In this document: in pieces, positions 6,050 through 12,105 of the stretch
Numbering within the stretch: the first letter of the stretch is position 1
How the letters are laid out: each line of letters starts with the position of its first letter
DNA from: Dehalococcoidia bacterium
GTDB lineage: Bacteria > Chloroflexota > Dehalococcoidia > UBA2979
Reading direction: 5' to 3'
DNA: 12,105 nt
NCBI GenBank assembly: GCA_023228765.1
Contig: JALOAM010000094.1
Coordinates: 1-12,105 of the forward strand
Notes under the pieces: model-generated
Database searches by the model: none
The model's input: the letters and a program-made list of their open reading frames with translations, nothing else
Told to the model about the DNA's origin: nothing
Translations under genes and position numbers: made by a program

Positions 6050-6970
6050 CTAGACGGCTTCGCTGACCGTGGCGGAGGGTACCGCGAAGAGCGTGCGGGC
6101 CGGGACTACCTCGTCGACGAACTGCAGGCACCGGCGCAGGTAGGCGTCCGGCTGGTCGAGGTACGCCGTGCCGTGGCCGATGTGGTCGTCCACGATCCAG
6201 ACCCGCATCCGCGGGTCGAGGGAAGCGGCCGAGAGGTTGAGGGTGTGCGAGGCCGGCACGACGTCGTCCACCTGCGAGTGCACGAACAGCACCGGGACCT
6301 GGACCTTCTCGATCGACTGGATGGGGTTCAAGGCGTTGGGGTCGCACTTCATCAGTCGGCGCGCCATCCAGATCGACGCCTGGAACACCGGCGCGGGGAT
6401 GTGCCGGTGGCGCGCCCGCAGGAAGGAGCGCATCGTCGCGAACGGCGAGTCCGCGACGATCCCCGCCACGTCCACCCCTCGGGCGACCGCGTCGATCGCC
6501 AGCGAGGCACCGTAGCCAAAGCCGTGCAGGAGGATCGGCGTGCGGCCGGAGCGGCGACGCACGTAGGCGACGGCCGCCTGCACGTCGAGGCGCTCCTGGC
6601 AGCCCAGCGTGTCGCGCTTGCCGCCGGACTCGCCGTGCGCGCGCAGGTCGAAGGCGAAGACGGAGAACCCTCGGCGGACGTAGTCACGCTGGAGGTGGAG
6701 TAGCCCGCGGTCACGGTCGGCGCGCGTCGCGCCGGACTCGTGCACCAGGACGACGGTGGCCCGGGCGCCGGGAGACTCGAGGAACCATCCGCGGAGGGTG
6801 AGTCGGTCGGCGGTGAGGAACTGGACTTCTTCGTAGCGCATCCCGAGGTCGGCCGGAGTGCCCTGTACGCGGGTCCGCCGACCGCCGGTAAAGGCGTCCG
6901 CGAAGTACACGGCCACAAACAGCAAGCCGAACGTCGCCAGGGCGACGAGCGCCAGGATCATCCAGAGCAT
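6050..6970 (-). CDS. Membrane-anchored alpha/beta-hydrolase-fold protein lacking the nucleophile serine
   Basis: The 306-residue product begins with one hydrophobic segment (about 2-24), probably a membrane anchor. An alpha/beta-hydrolase domain follows: VVLVHESG (73-80, oxyanion loop), FAFDLRAHGESGG (105-117), the nucleophile-elbow strand ILLHGFGYGAS (146-156), the acid region VHSQVDDVVP (230-239) and a His region DHIGHGTAYL (262-271). The elbow normally reads G-x-S-x-G but here reads G-F-G-Y-G (150-154), so Gly152 sits where the serine should be, while the Asp and His positions look intact. The protein may be non-hydrolytic, use another residue, or act as a binding or scaffold protein. The start is ATG at 6968-6970, with a GAGAG-like site about 10 nt upstream. 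The gene ends 69 nt before the P1 peptidase, so the two are likely co-transcribed. Confidence 0.82.
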   Translation of the reverse strand: MLWMILALVALATFGLLFVAVYFADAFTGGRRTRVQGTPADLGMRYEEVQFLTADRLTLRGWFLESPGARATVVLVHESGATRADRDRGLLHLQRDYVRRGFSVFAFDLRAHGESGGKRDTLGCQERLDVQAAVAYVRRRSGRTPILLHGFGYGASLAIDAVARGVDVAGIVADSPFATMRSFLRARHRHIPAPVFQASIWMARRLMKCDPNALNPIQSIEKVQVPVLFVHSQVDDVVPASHTLNLSAASLDPRMRVWIVDDHIGHGTAYLDQPDAYLRRCLQFVDEVVPARTLFAVPSATVSEAV

Positions 6971-6995
6971 GCGCGAAGTCTCTCGCCACCCGCCC

Positions 6996-7013
6996 GCCGG
7001 ACTGTTGTCCGGC
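6996..7013 (-). other. Hairpin just upstream of the alpha/beta-hydrolase-fold gene
   Basis: GCCGGAC (6996-7002) and GTCCGGC (7007-7013) form a perfect 7-bp stem with a 4-nt loop. It lies 25 nt upstream of the ATG at 6968-6970 and just 5' of the likely ribosome-binding site. It is not followed by a T run in either direction, so it reads better as leader structure or a protein-binding site than as a terminator. Confidence 0.4.
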
Positions 7014-7039
7014 TCAAGACTGGAGCGACCCTACCAAGC

Positions 7040-7147
7040 CCCCTGCGTCACAAACAAGGGACTTATGTAAGGCTGCACCCTGACAAACCCAAACCTAACA
7101 AAAACATCAACACACCACATGTGACGCCTGTATGACACATCGTGCTC
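7040..7147. other. AT-rich intergenic island between mutM and the alpha/beta-hydrolase-fold gene
   Basis: The 177-nt gap 6971-7147 holds the most AT-rich stretch in the window, with A-rich runs on the plus strand (T-rich on the minus strand, the transcribed direction). It follows the mutM stop and precedes the hydrolase gene, so it is the natural place for a mutM transcript end and for the next promoter. I could not fix either one. A weak inverted repeat (ATGTG and CACAT arms spaced by 12 nt, around 7119-7140) is followed by T-rich sequence, but the stem is short. No convincing -35/-10 pair was found. Confidence 0.45.
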
Positions 7148-7969
7148 TCAGATGCGCTGGCAACGCGGGCAGAAGTGAGTACCGCGTCCCCCGACTTTCG
7201 TCTTGACGATCGTCGTCCCGCACCGCGCGCAGGGCTGCCCGTCTCGTCGGAAGACGTGCACCCGCACATGGTGCAGCCCTTCCCCGCCCAGCCCGTCGCG
7301 GTAGTCGCTGAACGAGGACCCCCGGTCGCCCAGCGAGTCGTGGAGGGTCTCCAGGACGGCCGCGTGGAGCCGGTTCACCCTCGCTGCACCGAGGCGTCCC
7401 GCAGCCGTGGCGGGATGCACCTTCGCGATCCAGAGCGCCTCGTCGGCGTAGATGTTCCCCACCCCGGCCGCGACGCGCTGGTCCAGCAGCAGCGTCTTCA
7501 CCGGCGCGATGCGTCCCTTCAGACGCTCCCGCAACCATCGAGGGCTGAATGCCTCGGACAGCGCGTCCGGGCCAGCGAGCGGCATGGCGTCGCGCTCCTC
7601 CTCCACGAGGTGCCAGGTGCCGAACTTGCGAAGGTCGTTGAACCGGAGGCTCGTGCCGTCGTCGAGGTCGATGCGGGCGCGCTCGAAGCGGTGTGCGGGC
7701 GCCTCGTCGGTGGTGTGCATCAGCGAGCCGGTCATGCGCAGGTGCACCACCCACGTCCGGCCGTCGTCCAGGCGGAGCAGCAGGTACTTCCCGTGCCGCG
7801 CGATCTCCTCGACGCGGCGGCCGGCGAGCTCAGCCTCCATCTCGCGAGGGCTGTGCGTGACTGCGAGGCGCTCCCCGCCGGGGTGGATGGCGACGCGCGT
7901 CACGCCACGCCCCACCAGCAGCGGGACCAGGTCACGTCGGATCGTCTCGACCTCGGGAAGTTCGGGCAT
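7148..7969 (-). CDS. mutM: Formamidopyrimidine-DNA glycosylase / AP lyase (Fpg)
   Basis: The 273-residue product is a full-length MutM. It starts PELPEVET after the initiator Met, giving the catalytic Pro2 with Glu3 and Glu6. Lys61 (RHGKYL), HLRMTG, the DNA-contacting NDLRKFG (111-117) and the H2TH motif containing GVGNIYADEALW (169-180) follow. A C-terminal zinc finger closes it, C-x2-C-x16-C-x2-C using Cys247, Cys250, Cys267 and Cys270, with the usual GTHFCPRCQ ending. The enzyme removes 8-oxoguanine and formamidopyrimidines and nicks the abasic site. The start is ATG (7967-7969), with GGAGG about 13 nt upstream. It begins only 31 nt after polA ends. The polA-mutM order recurs in many bacteria and pairs lesion removal with gap filling; both are probably on one transcript. 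Confidence 0.97.
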   Translation of the reverse strand: MPELPEVETIRRDLVPLLVGRGVTRVAIHPGGERLAVTHSPREMEAELAGRRVEEIARHGKYLLLRLDDGRTWVVHLRMTGSLMHTTDEAPAHRFERARIDLDDGTSLRFNDLRKFGTWHLVEEERDAMPLAGPDALSEAFSPRWLRERLKGRIAPVKTLLLDQRVAAGVGNIYADEALWIAKVHPATAAGRLGAARVNRLHAAVLETLHDSLGDRGSSFSDYRDGLGGEGLHHVRVHVFRRDGQPCARCGTTIVKTKVGGRGTHFCPRCQRI

Positions 7970-8000
7970 CGGCGAGGGCCATCCTCCGGGGAGGTCGGCG

Positions 8001-10826
8001 CTACTCCATCTCGCCCCAGGAGCGGCCGACCTTCTCGTCCAGGTCCAGGGGAACGGCGAGCTCCATCGAGGGCATCAGGCGATGCGCGACCTCGCGCACC
8101 TCGTCCAGCTCCGCCCGAGGGCATTCGAAGATCAGCTCGTCGTGGACCTGGAGCAGCATCCGGGCCAGCTTGCCCTGCGCTTGCCGCTCCGCCAGCTCGA
8201 CATCGATCCGGTTCATCGCGAGCTTGATGATGTCCGAGGCCGTGCCCTGGATGGGCATGTTGATCGCGATGCGTTCCGCCGCCTGCCGCACGACCCGGTT
8301 CTTGGACTTCAGGTCCGGCATGTAGCGACGACGCCCCAGCAGCGTCTCTGCATACCCGCGCTCGCGGGCCTCCTCGACGGTGCGTTCGCGCCACTCCTGC
8401 ACCCGCGGGTAGGCCTCGAAGTACGCGTGGATGAACGCCTCGGCCTCATCGCGCGGGATGCCCTCGCGGGTGGACATGCCGAAGGCGGTGAGGCCGTACA
8501 GGACGCCGAAGTTGAACACCTTCGCGCGGCGCCGGTCCTCCGCGGTGACGTCCGCCTCGGGCTTCTTGAACACGTTCGCGGCCGTCGCCCGGTGGATGTC
8601 CTTCCGCGCGAGGAACGCCTTCCGCAGTTCTTCGTCCTCGGAGATGTGGGCGAGCACGCGCAACTCGATCTGCGAGTAGTCCACCGAGAGCAGCACGGGG
8701 TCCTCGCCACAGTCGCGCGCGACGAAGGCGCGCCGCACGAGCTGGCCCACGTCGGAGCGGACGGGGATGTTCTGCAGGTTCGGGTCGTTGGAGGACAGCC
8801 GGCCCGTAGCAGCGGTGACCTGGTTGAACACCGTGTGCACGCGCCCCGTCACCGGGTTCACCTGGTGCGGCAGCGTGTCCACATACGTCGACTTGATCTT
8901 CGTCAGCTCGCGCCACTGGAGGATCGCTTCCACCACCGGGTGTACGAGCCGCAACGGCTCGAGGGCGTCCGCGTCCGTGGTGTAGCCGGTCTTGGTCTTG
9001 CGGGTCTTCGGGAGGCCGATCTCCTCGAAGAGGACGTGCGACAGCTCCTGGGGTGAGCCGATCTTGATCTCGTGTCCGACGGCGTCGTAGCAGGCCTGCT
9101 CGGCTGCCTCGATCTTCGCGACGAGGTCCTCGTCCATCCGCGCGAGGACATCGAGGTCAAGCCCGATGCCGTATTGCTCCATCCGGGCGAGCACGGGCAC
9201 GTGCGGCAGGTCGACGTCGCGGAAGACCTCGAGCAGCGACGCCTCTTCCAGCTCCTCGCGGAGTGGCTCCGCGAGGCGGAAGATCATGTCCGCCTCGATG
9301 CACGCGAAGCGCGCGACATCCTCGATCGGGGCGTGCGACCAAGGGATCGCCTTCGACGCCGTGCCGAGGATCGACTTCGGGTCGACCGTGTCTTTCCGCA
9401 GCCGCGTGAACGCAAGGCGCTGCACGGAGATGTTCTGGTCGCCCGTCAGGTAGGCCGCGATCTGCGTGTCGAAGTCGGCGGTCGCCGGCCACATCGAGGC
9501 GTCAGCCATGCCGAGGGCGAGCATGTTGAACTTCGTATCGTGCGCGATGCGCTCGATGCCCGGCTCCGAGAACACCGGCCGGAGGACCTCGAACACCTCG
9601 TCGCGTGAGAGCTGCTCGCCGCCAGCGCTCGACTCCTCCGCCATCAGGCGGCCCTGCTCCTCCACGTGGTGCCCGAACGGGATGTACGAGGCAGTCGAGT
9701 CGGCGGACGAGATCGCGATGCCGACCAGCGTCTGGGACGCCCTCACGGGGTGCGATGAGTCCGCGATCACCTGGTACGCGAACCGCCCGCCCTCGCGGAT
9801 CCGCGCGACCAGCGCGTCGAGGGCGTCACGGGTGGTGATGGTGGCGTAGTCGCCCTCCGGCGCGTTGGAGGGCGCTTCGGCCTCCTGCCCATCGGACTCC
9901 GGGAGGCGCGTGATGAGCGAGCGGAACTCCAGCTCGTGGAACAGATCGAGGACGGCCTGCCGGTCGTAGTCGCGGAGACGTGACGCCTCCATGTCGAGCT
10001 CGATCTCCGGGACCTCGCGGATGATCGTCGCGAGCTCCTTCGAGAGGATCGCGTCGTCGACACCGTTCTCCAGCGCCGTCCTCGTGCGCTTCGGCTCCAC
10101 CTCGGCGAGGTGCTCGATCATCACCTCGAGGGTGCCGTACTGGTCGATGAGCGCCTTCGCGCCCTTCTCGCCGATGCCCTTCACGCCGGGGATGTTGTCC
10201 GACGTGTCTCCGACCAGCGCCTTGTACTCCACCATCTGGACGGGCTCGAAGCCGAAGCGGCTCCGGACCTCGTCCAGGTCGTACATGATGTAGTCCTTCT
10301 GGTACGGGCGGTACATGTAGACGTTCACGCCCGGCCGCACCAGCTGAATCATGTCGTTGTCGAGCGTGACGATGATCACCGGCACGCCTTGCTCGAAGGC
10401 CTGCTCGGCGAGCGTCCCAAGGATGTCGTCCGCCTCGTACCCCGGCTTCTCGACAAGGGGGATGCGGAACGCGTCCAGGATCTCGCGGATGCGCCCGAAC
10501 TGCGGCGCCAGGTCGTCCGGCGTCGCGTCGCGGGTGGCCTTGTACCGCTCGTCCTTCTCCTTGCGGAACGTGGACGACGAGGCGTCCCACGCCGCGATGA
10601 CGTGCGTCGGCTTCAGCTCTTTGAACACCGTCAGCAGGCTGTTCGCGTAGCCGTAGACCGCGGAGATCGGCTCCTGCGTCCGGGTGGGCGGCAGGATGTC
10701 CCGGAGCGCGTAGTACGACCGGAAGATGATCCCGTGCGAGTCGAGGATGACGAGCAACGGCTGCTCTTCCTCGGGCGGCACGATCGGAGGTGTGGGGTCG
10801 GCGGCAGGCTGTTTCGAGGGCGTCAC
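8001..10826 (-). CDS. polA: DNA polymerase I with 5' nuclease domain and decayed 3'-5' exonuclease site
   Basis: The 941-residue product has all three family-A regions. The N-terminal 5' nuclease (about 24-310) keeps LLVILDSHG, AAWDA, YEADDILGTL (130-139), TLDNDM (154-159) and GDTSDNIPGVKGIGEKGA (206-223). The middle exonuclease-like domain (about 325-520) lacks the catalytic set: the DxE strand is replaced by RFAYQVIAD, the second-motif Asp by Asn434 in HDTKFN, and the third motif reads FACIEAD. The polymerase domain has TGRLSSNDPNLQNIP, motif A DYSQIELR (Asp716), motif B RRRAKVFNFGVLYG (766-779) with the Phe that discriminates against dideoxynucleotides, and motif C QVHDE (His895, Asp896). 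So it should replace primers and fill repair gaps without proofreading, like Taq-type enzymes. Residues 1-23 are a Pro/Glu-rich extension. The start is GTG (10824-10826) with no Shine-Dalgarno, apparently leaderless. Confidence 0.97.
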   Translation of the reverse strand: MTPSKQPAADPTPPIVPPEEEQPLLVILDSHGIIFRSYYALRDILPPTRTQEPISAVYGYANSLLTVFKELKPTHVIAAWDASSSTFRKEKDERYKATRDATPDDLAPQFGRIREILDAFRIPLVEKPGYEADDILGTLAEQAFEQGVPVIIVTLDNDMIQLVRPGVNVYMYRPYQKDYIMYDLDEVRSRFGFEPVQMVEYKALVGDTSDNIPGVKGIGEKGAKALIDQYGTLEVMIEHLAEVEPKRTRTALENGVDDAILSKELATIIREVPEIELDMEASRLRDYDRQAVLDLFHELEFRSLITRLPESDGQEAEAPSNAPEGDYATITTRDALDALVARIREGGRFAYQVIADSSHPVRASQTLVGIAISSADSTASYIPFGHHVEEQGRLMAEESSAGGEQLSRDEVFEVLRPVFSEPGIERIAHDTKFNMLALGMADASMWPATADFDTQIAAYLTGDQNISVQRLAFTRLRKDTVDPKSILGTASKAIPWSHAPIEDVARFACIEADMIFRLAEPLREELEEASLLEVFRDVDLPHVPVLARMEQYGIGLDLDVLARMDEDLVAKIEAAEQACYDAVGHEIKIGSPQELSHVLFEEIGLPKTRKTKTGYTTDADALEPLRLVHPVVEAILQWRELTKIKSTYVDTLPHQVNPVTGRVHTVFNQVTAATGRLSSNDPNLQNIPVRSDVGQLVRRAFVARDCGEDPVLLSVDYSQIELRVLAHISEDEELRKAFLARKDIHRATAANVFKKPEADVTAEDRRRAKVFNFGVLYGLTAFGMSTREGIPRDEAEAFIHAYFEAYPRVQEWRERTVEEARERGYAETLLGRRRYMPDLKSKNRVVRQAAERIAINMPIQGTASDIIKLAMNRIDVELAERQAQGKLARMLLQVHDELIFECPRAELDEVREVAHRLMPSMELAVPLDLDEKVGRSWGEME

Positions 10827-10832
10827 GCGCCG

Positions 10833-10838
10833 AGTATA
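10833..10838 (-). promoter_or_regulatory. -10 element of a probable leaderless polA promoter
   Basis: TATACT (5 of 6 matches to TATAAT) on the minus strand ends 6 nt before the polA GTG, so transcription would start at or next to the start codon. There is no purine-rich ribosome-binding site in between. No good -35 is found at 16-18 nt, which is common for leaderless promoters in high-G+C bacteria. The flanking string GAGTATAT (plus-strand view) is the same as at the panBC promoter. Confidence 0.5.
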
Positions 10839-10869
10839 TCCCGCCCGTCTGACCGCTCTGGAAGGGCCC

Positions 10870-10896
10870 TGTCACGCCCTCAATCACGGCGTGACA
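10870..10896. promoter_or_regulatory. Perfect 9-bp inverted repeat midway between polA and the divergent permease gene
   Basis: TGTCACGCC (10870-10878) and GGCGTGACA (10888-10896) are perfect inverted repeats around a 9-nt spacer. The centre, near 10883, is about 57 nt from each of the two divergent start codons. The arm-to-arm distance of 18 nt is close to two helical turns, so a dimeric regulator could bind both arms on one face. It could also be a transcribed hairpin, although no T run follows. The regulator is unknown. Confidence 0.5.
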
Positions 10897-10938
10897 CGCG
10901 AGCGTCGGGACTCATGCGGCAGGTGTGTGTCAGATGTG

Positions 10939-12105
10939 ATGGCACTCATTACCATGCGCCGGATGATCCGGCTTCGCTCGCTCCCTCGGCTCGCCGTGCG
11001 ACGCATGCGCCGGAACTGGAAGCTGCTGTCTTCCGTCGCCACCGGAACGCTGGTCGCGGCCGCCATCCTCGCGGCCACCGCGATCTACTCCGACGCGATC
11101 CGCGACCTCGGCCTGCAGCACGCGATCGGGCAGCGCGACATGCGCACCCTGGATGTGCGCGTCCTGCAGAGCAACAGCCCGGTGAACATCGCCGCGTACG
11201 AGGCGAACCGCGAGCGCCAGGCGAACGCGATCGGCGACGCGACACAGGGCGCCGTCGACCTCTCGTCGCGGCAGGGCATGAGCGCGACGTTCTACCCCAC
11301 CGTCCCCGGTGAGGCCCCCGACCTCACCGATTCTGACCGGCGGCGCGCGAACGTCCTGTTCAAGACCGACCTCCTGTCGCACGTCGAGGTGGCGGAGGGT
11401 GCGTACCCTGCCGACGTCAGCGCCGCACCGGACGGCCCGCTCGAGGTCCTCGTGGGGGCAGGTACGGCCGAGCAGCTCGGGGTGACCGTGGGCGAGGAGT
11501 TCGACCTCCACCCGTTCTGGGCACCCGGCCTCGACCCGATCCGCGTCCGAGTCAGCGGGATCGCGCGCGAGCTCGACCCGGAGTCGCGCTACTGGGGCCT
11601 GACCGACGAACGCCTCGACGCCCGCGCACGCTCATGGGAGACGCTGCGCGTGTGGGTCTCGGAAGAGACGTTCTTCGGCGGCTTCCGCGCAACGGTCCCC
11701 ACCGTCTCCGCGGACTACTCGAACCTCTACGCAGTCGACCCGGACGCGCTCGACGCACGGAACGCGCTCCCGATCGCAAACGGGCTCGGCAACCTCCAGC
11801 CACGGCTCACCACCACGGACGGCCGCACGTCCTTTGAGACCCAGCTGCCGGGCCTCCTCCAGACCTACGACGAGAAGCTGTTCTTCACGCGCATCCCCCT
11901 GCTCGTGCTGCTGCTCCAGATCGGCGCGATCGTCGCGTACTACCTCGTGATGGTGTCCACGATGCTCGTGGAGCGGCAGGCCGCCGAGATCGCCACCATG
12001 CGAAGCCGAGGCGCCACCACGCTGCAGCTCCTCGGCATCTACGGGGTGGAGGGCACGATCCTGGCCGCGCTGGCCGCACTCATCGGGCCGCCGATCGCGG
12101 CCGGC
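10939..12105 (+). CDS. FtsX-like ABC transporter permease, 3' end missing at window edge
   Basis: A plus-strand frame stays open from 10927 to the right edge. From the ATG at 10939 it gives 389 residues: an Arg-rich cytoplasmic start, a first membrane segment (about 28-50, ATGTLVAAAILAATAIYSD), a roughly 260-residue extracytoplasmic domain with MacB-core-like features (VLVGAGTAEQLGVTVGEEF), and a second membrane segment (about 318-340). The FtsX-type coupling loop RQAAEIATMRSRGATTLQLL then leads into a third membrane segment at the edge. This is the first half of a large permease of the LolC/MacB/FtsX superfamily. The ATP-binding partner and substrate are not visible. Starts at GTG 10927, GTG 10936, ATG 10939, ATG 10954 and ATG 10963 are all in frame; I chose 10939 tentatively because no clear Shine-Dalgarno separates them. 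Confidence 0.85.
   Translation, partial: MALITMRRMIRLRSLPRLAVRRMRRNWKLLSSVATGTLVAAAILAATAIYSDAIRDLGLQHAIGQRDMRTLDVRVLQSNSPVNIAAYEANRERQANAIGDATQGAVDLSSRQGMSATFYPTVPGEAPDLTDSDRRRANVLFKTDLLSHVEVAEGAYPADVSAAPDGPLEVLVGAGTAEQLGVTVGEEFDLHPFWAPGLDPIRVRVSGIARELDPESRYWGLTDERLDARARSWETLRVWVSEETFFGGFRATVPTVSADYSNLYAVDPDALDARNALPIANGLGNLQPRLTTTDGRTSFETQLPGLLQTYDEKLFFTRIPLLVLLLQIGAIVAYYLVMVSTMLVERQAAEIATMRSRGATTLQLLGIYGVEGTILAALAALIGPPIAAG

Noticed and set aside
6498..6505. Ser156 of the alpha/beta-hydrolase-fold protein as the missing nucleophile
   Set aside because: It is four residues past the elbow position and would not sit at the strand-turn-helix apex, although a structure would be needed to exclude it.
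7119..7140. Possible intrinsic terminator after mutM (ATGTG/CACAT arms then T-rich sequence)
   Set aside because: A five-base AT-containing stem with a 12-nt loop is too weak to call, and the T run is not adjacent.
7452..9056. Long plus-strand open frame (over 500 codons) opposite polA and mutM
   Set aside because: It is antisense to two unmistakable genes, has no recognisable motif, and is the kind of open frame high G+C creates opposite real coding sequence.
1..12105. CRISPR arrays, transposases, phage genes, tRNA or rRNA genes
   Set aside because: No regularly spaced repeats, mobile-element motifs or RNA-gene signatures were seen. The longest gene-free gap is under 200 nt.

Overview
This window is an ordinary-looking piece of a high-G+C bacterial chromosome (about two thirds G+C by eye). 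It is packed with housekeeping genes, nearly all on the minus strand, and I see no mobile element, CRISPR array, tRNA or rRNA. The high G+C, the TTG and GTG starts, the polA-mutM and yebC-ruvC-ruvA neighbourhoods, a polA with a decayed proofreading site and a large FtsX-type permease would fit a Chloroflexota-like (for example Dehalococcoidia-related) or an actinobacterial genome. Chloroflexota is my leaning at low confidence, because no single marker here decides it.

Layout, left to right. (1) Positions 1-2656 (minus) hold a repair-linked operon: yebC, then ruvC and ruvA joined by an ATGA overlap, then a membrane-anchored GGDEF diguanylate cyclase that runs off the left edge. A six-codon ORF bridges ruvA and the cyclase by two successive start/stop overlaps. 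A plausible sigma-70 promoter lies at 2740-2768. (2) Positions 2816-4840 (minus) hold the pantothenate genes panB and panC. They have a near-consensus promoter (4813-4840), a roughly 110-nt leader that can fold into a hairpin, and two hairpins between the genes. (3) Positions 4862-6970 (minus) hold a P1-family (DmpA/NylC-type) Ntn hydrolase and a membrane-anchored alpha/beta-hydrolase-fold protein whose nucleophile position is Gly instead of Ser. They are probably co-transcribed. (4) Positions 7148-10826 (minus) hold DNA polymerase I (polA) and formamidopyrimidine-DNA glycosylase (mutM). PolA appears to be expressed from a leaderless GTG start. (5) Positions 10939-12105 (plus) hold the N-terminal part of an FtsX-like ABC transporter permease, divergent from polA. 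A 9-bp perfect inverted repeat sits midway between the two starts.

Together the genes cover Holliday-junction processing (RuvA, RuvC), base-excision repair and gap filling (MutM, PolA) and coenzyme A precursor synthesis (PanB, PanC). I did not find a clearly new multi-gene system. The best leads are the cyclase coupled to ruvCA through a mini-ORF, the serine-less hydrolase next to a Thr-type P1 peptidase, the possible beta-alanine link between that peptidase and PanC, a RuvA with an altered acidic pin, and the leader and intergenic RNA structures around panBC.
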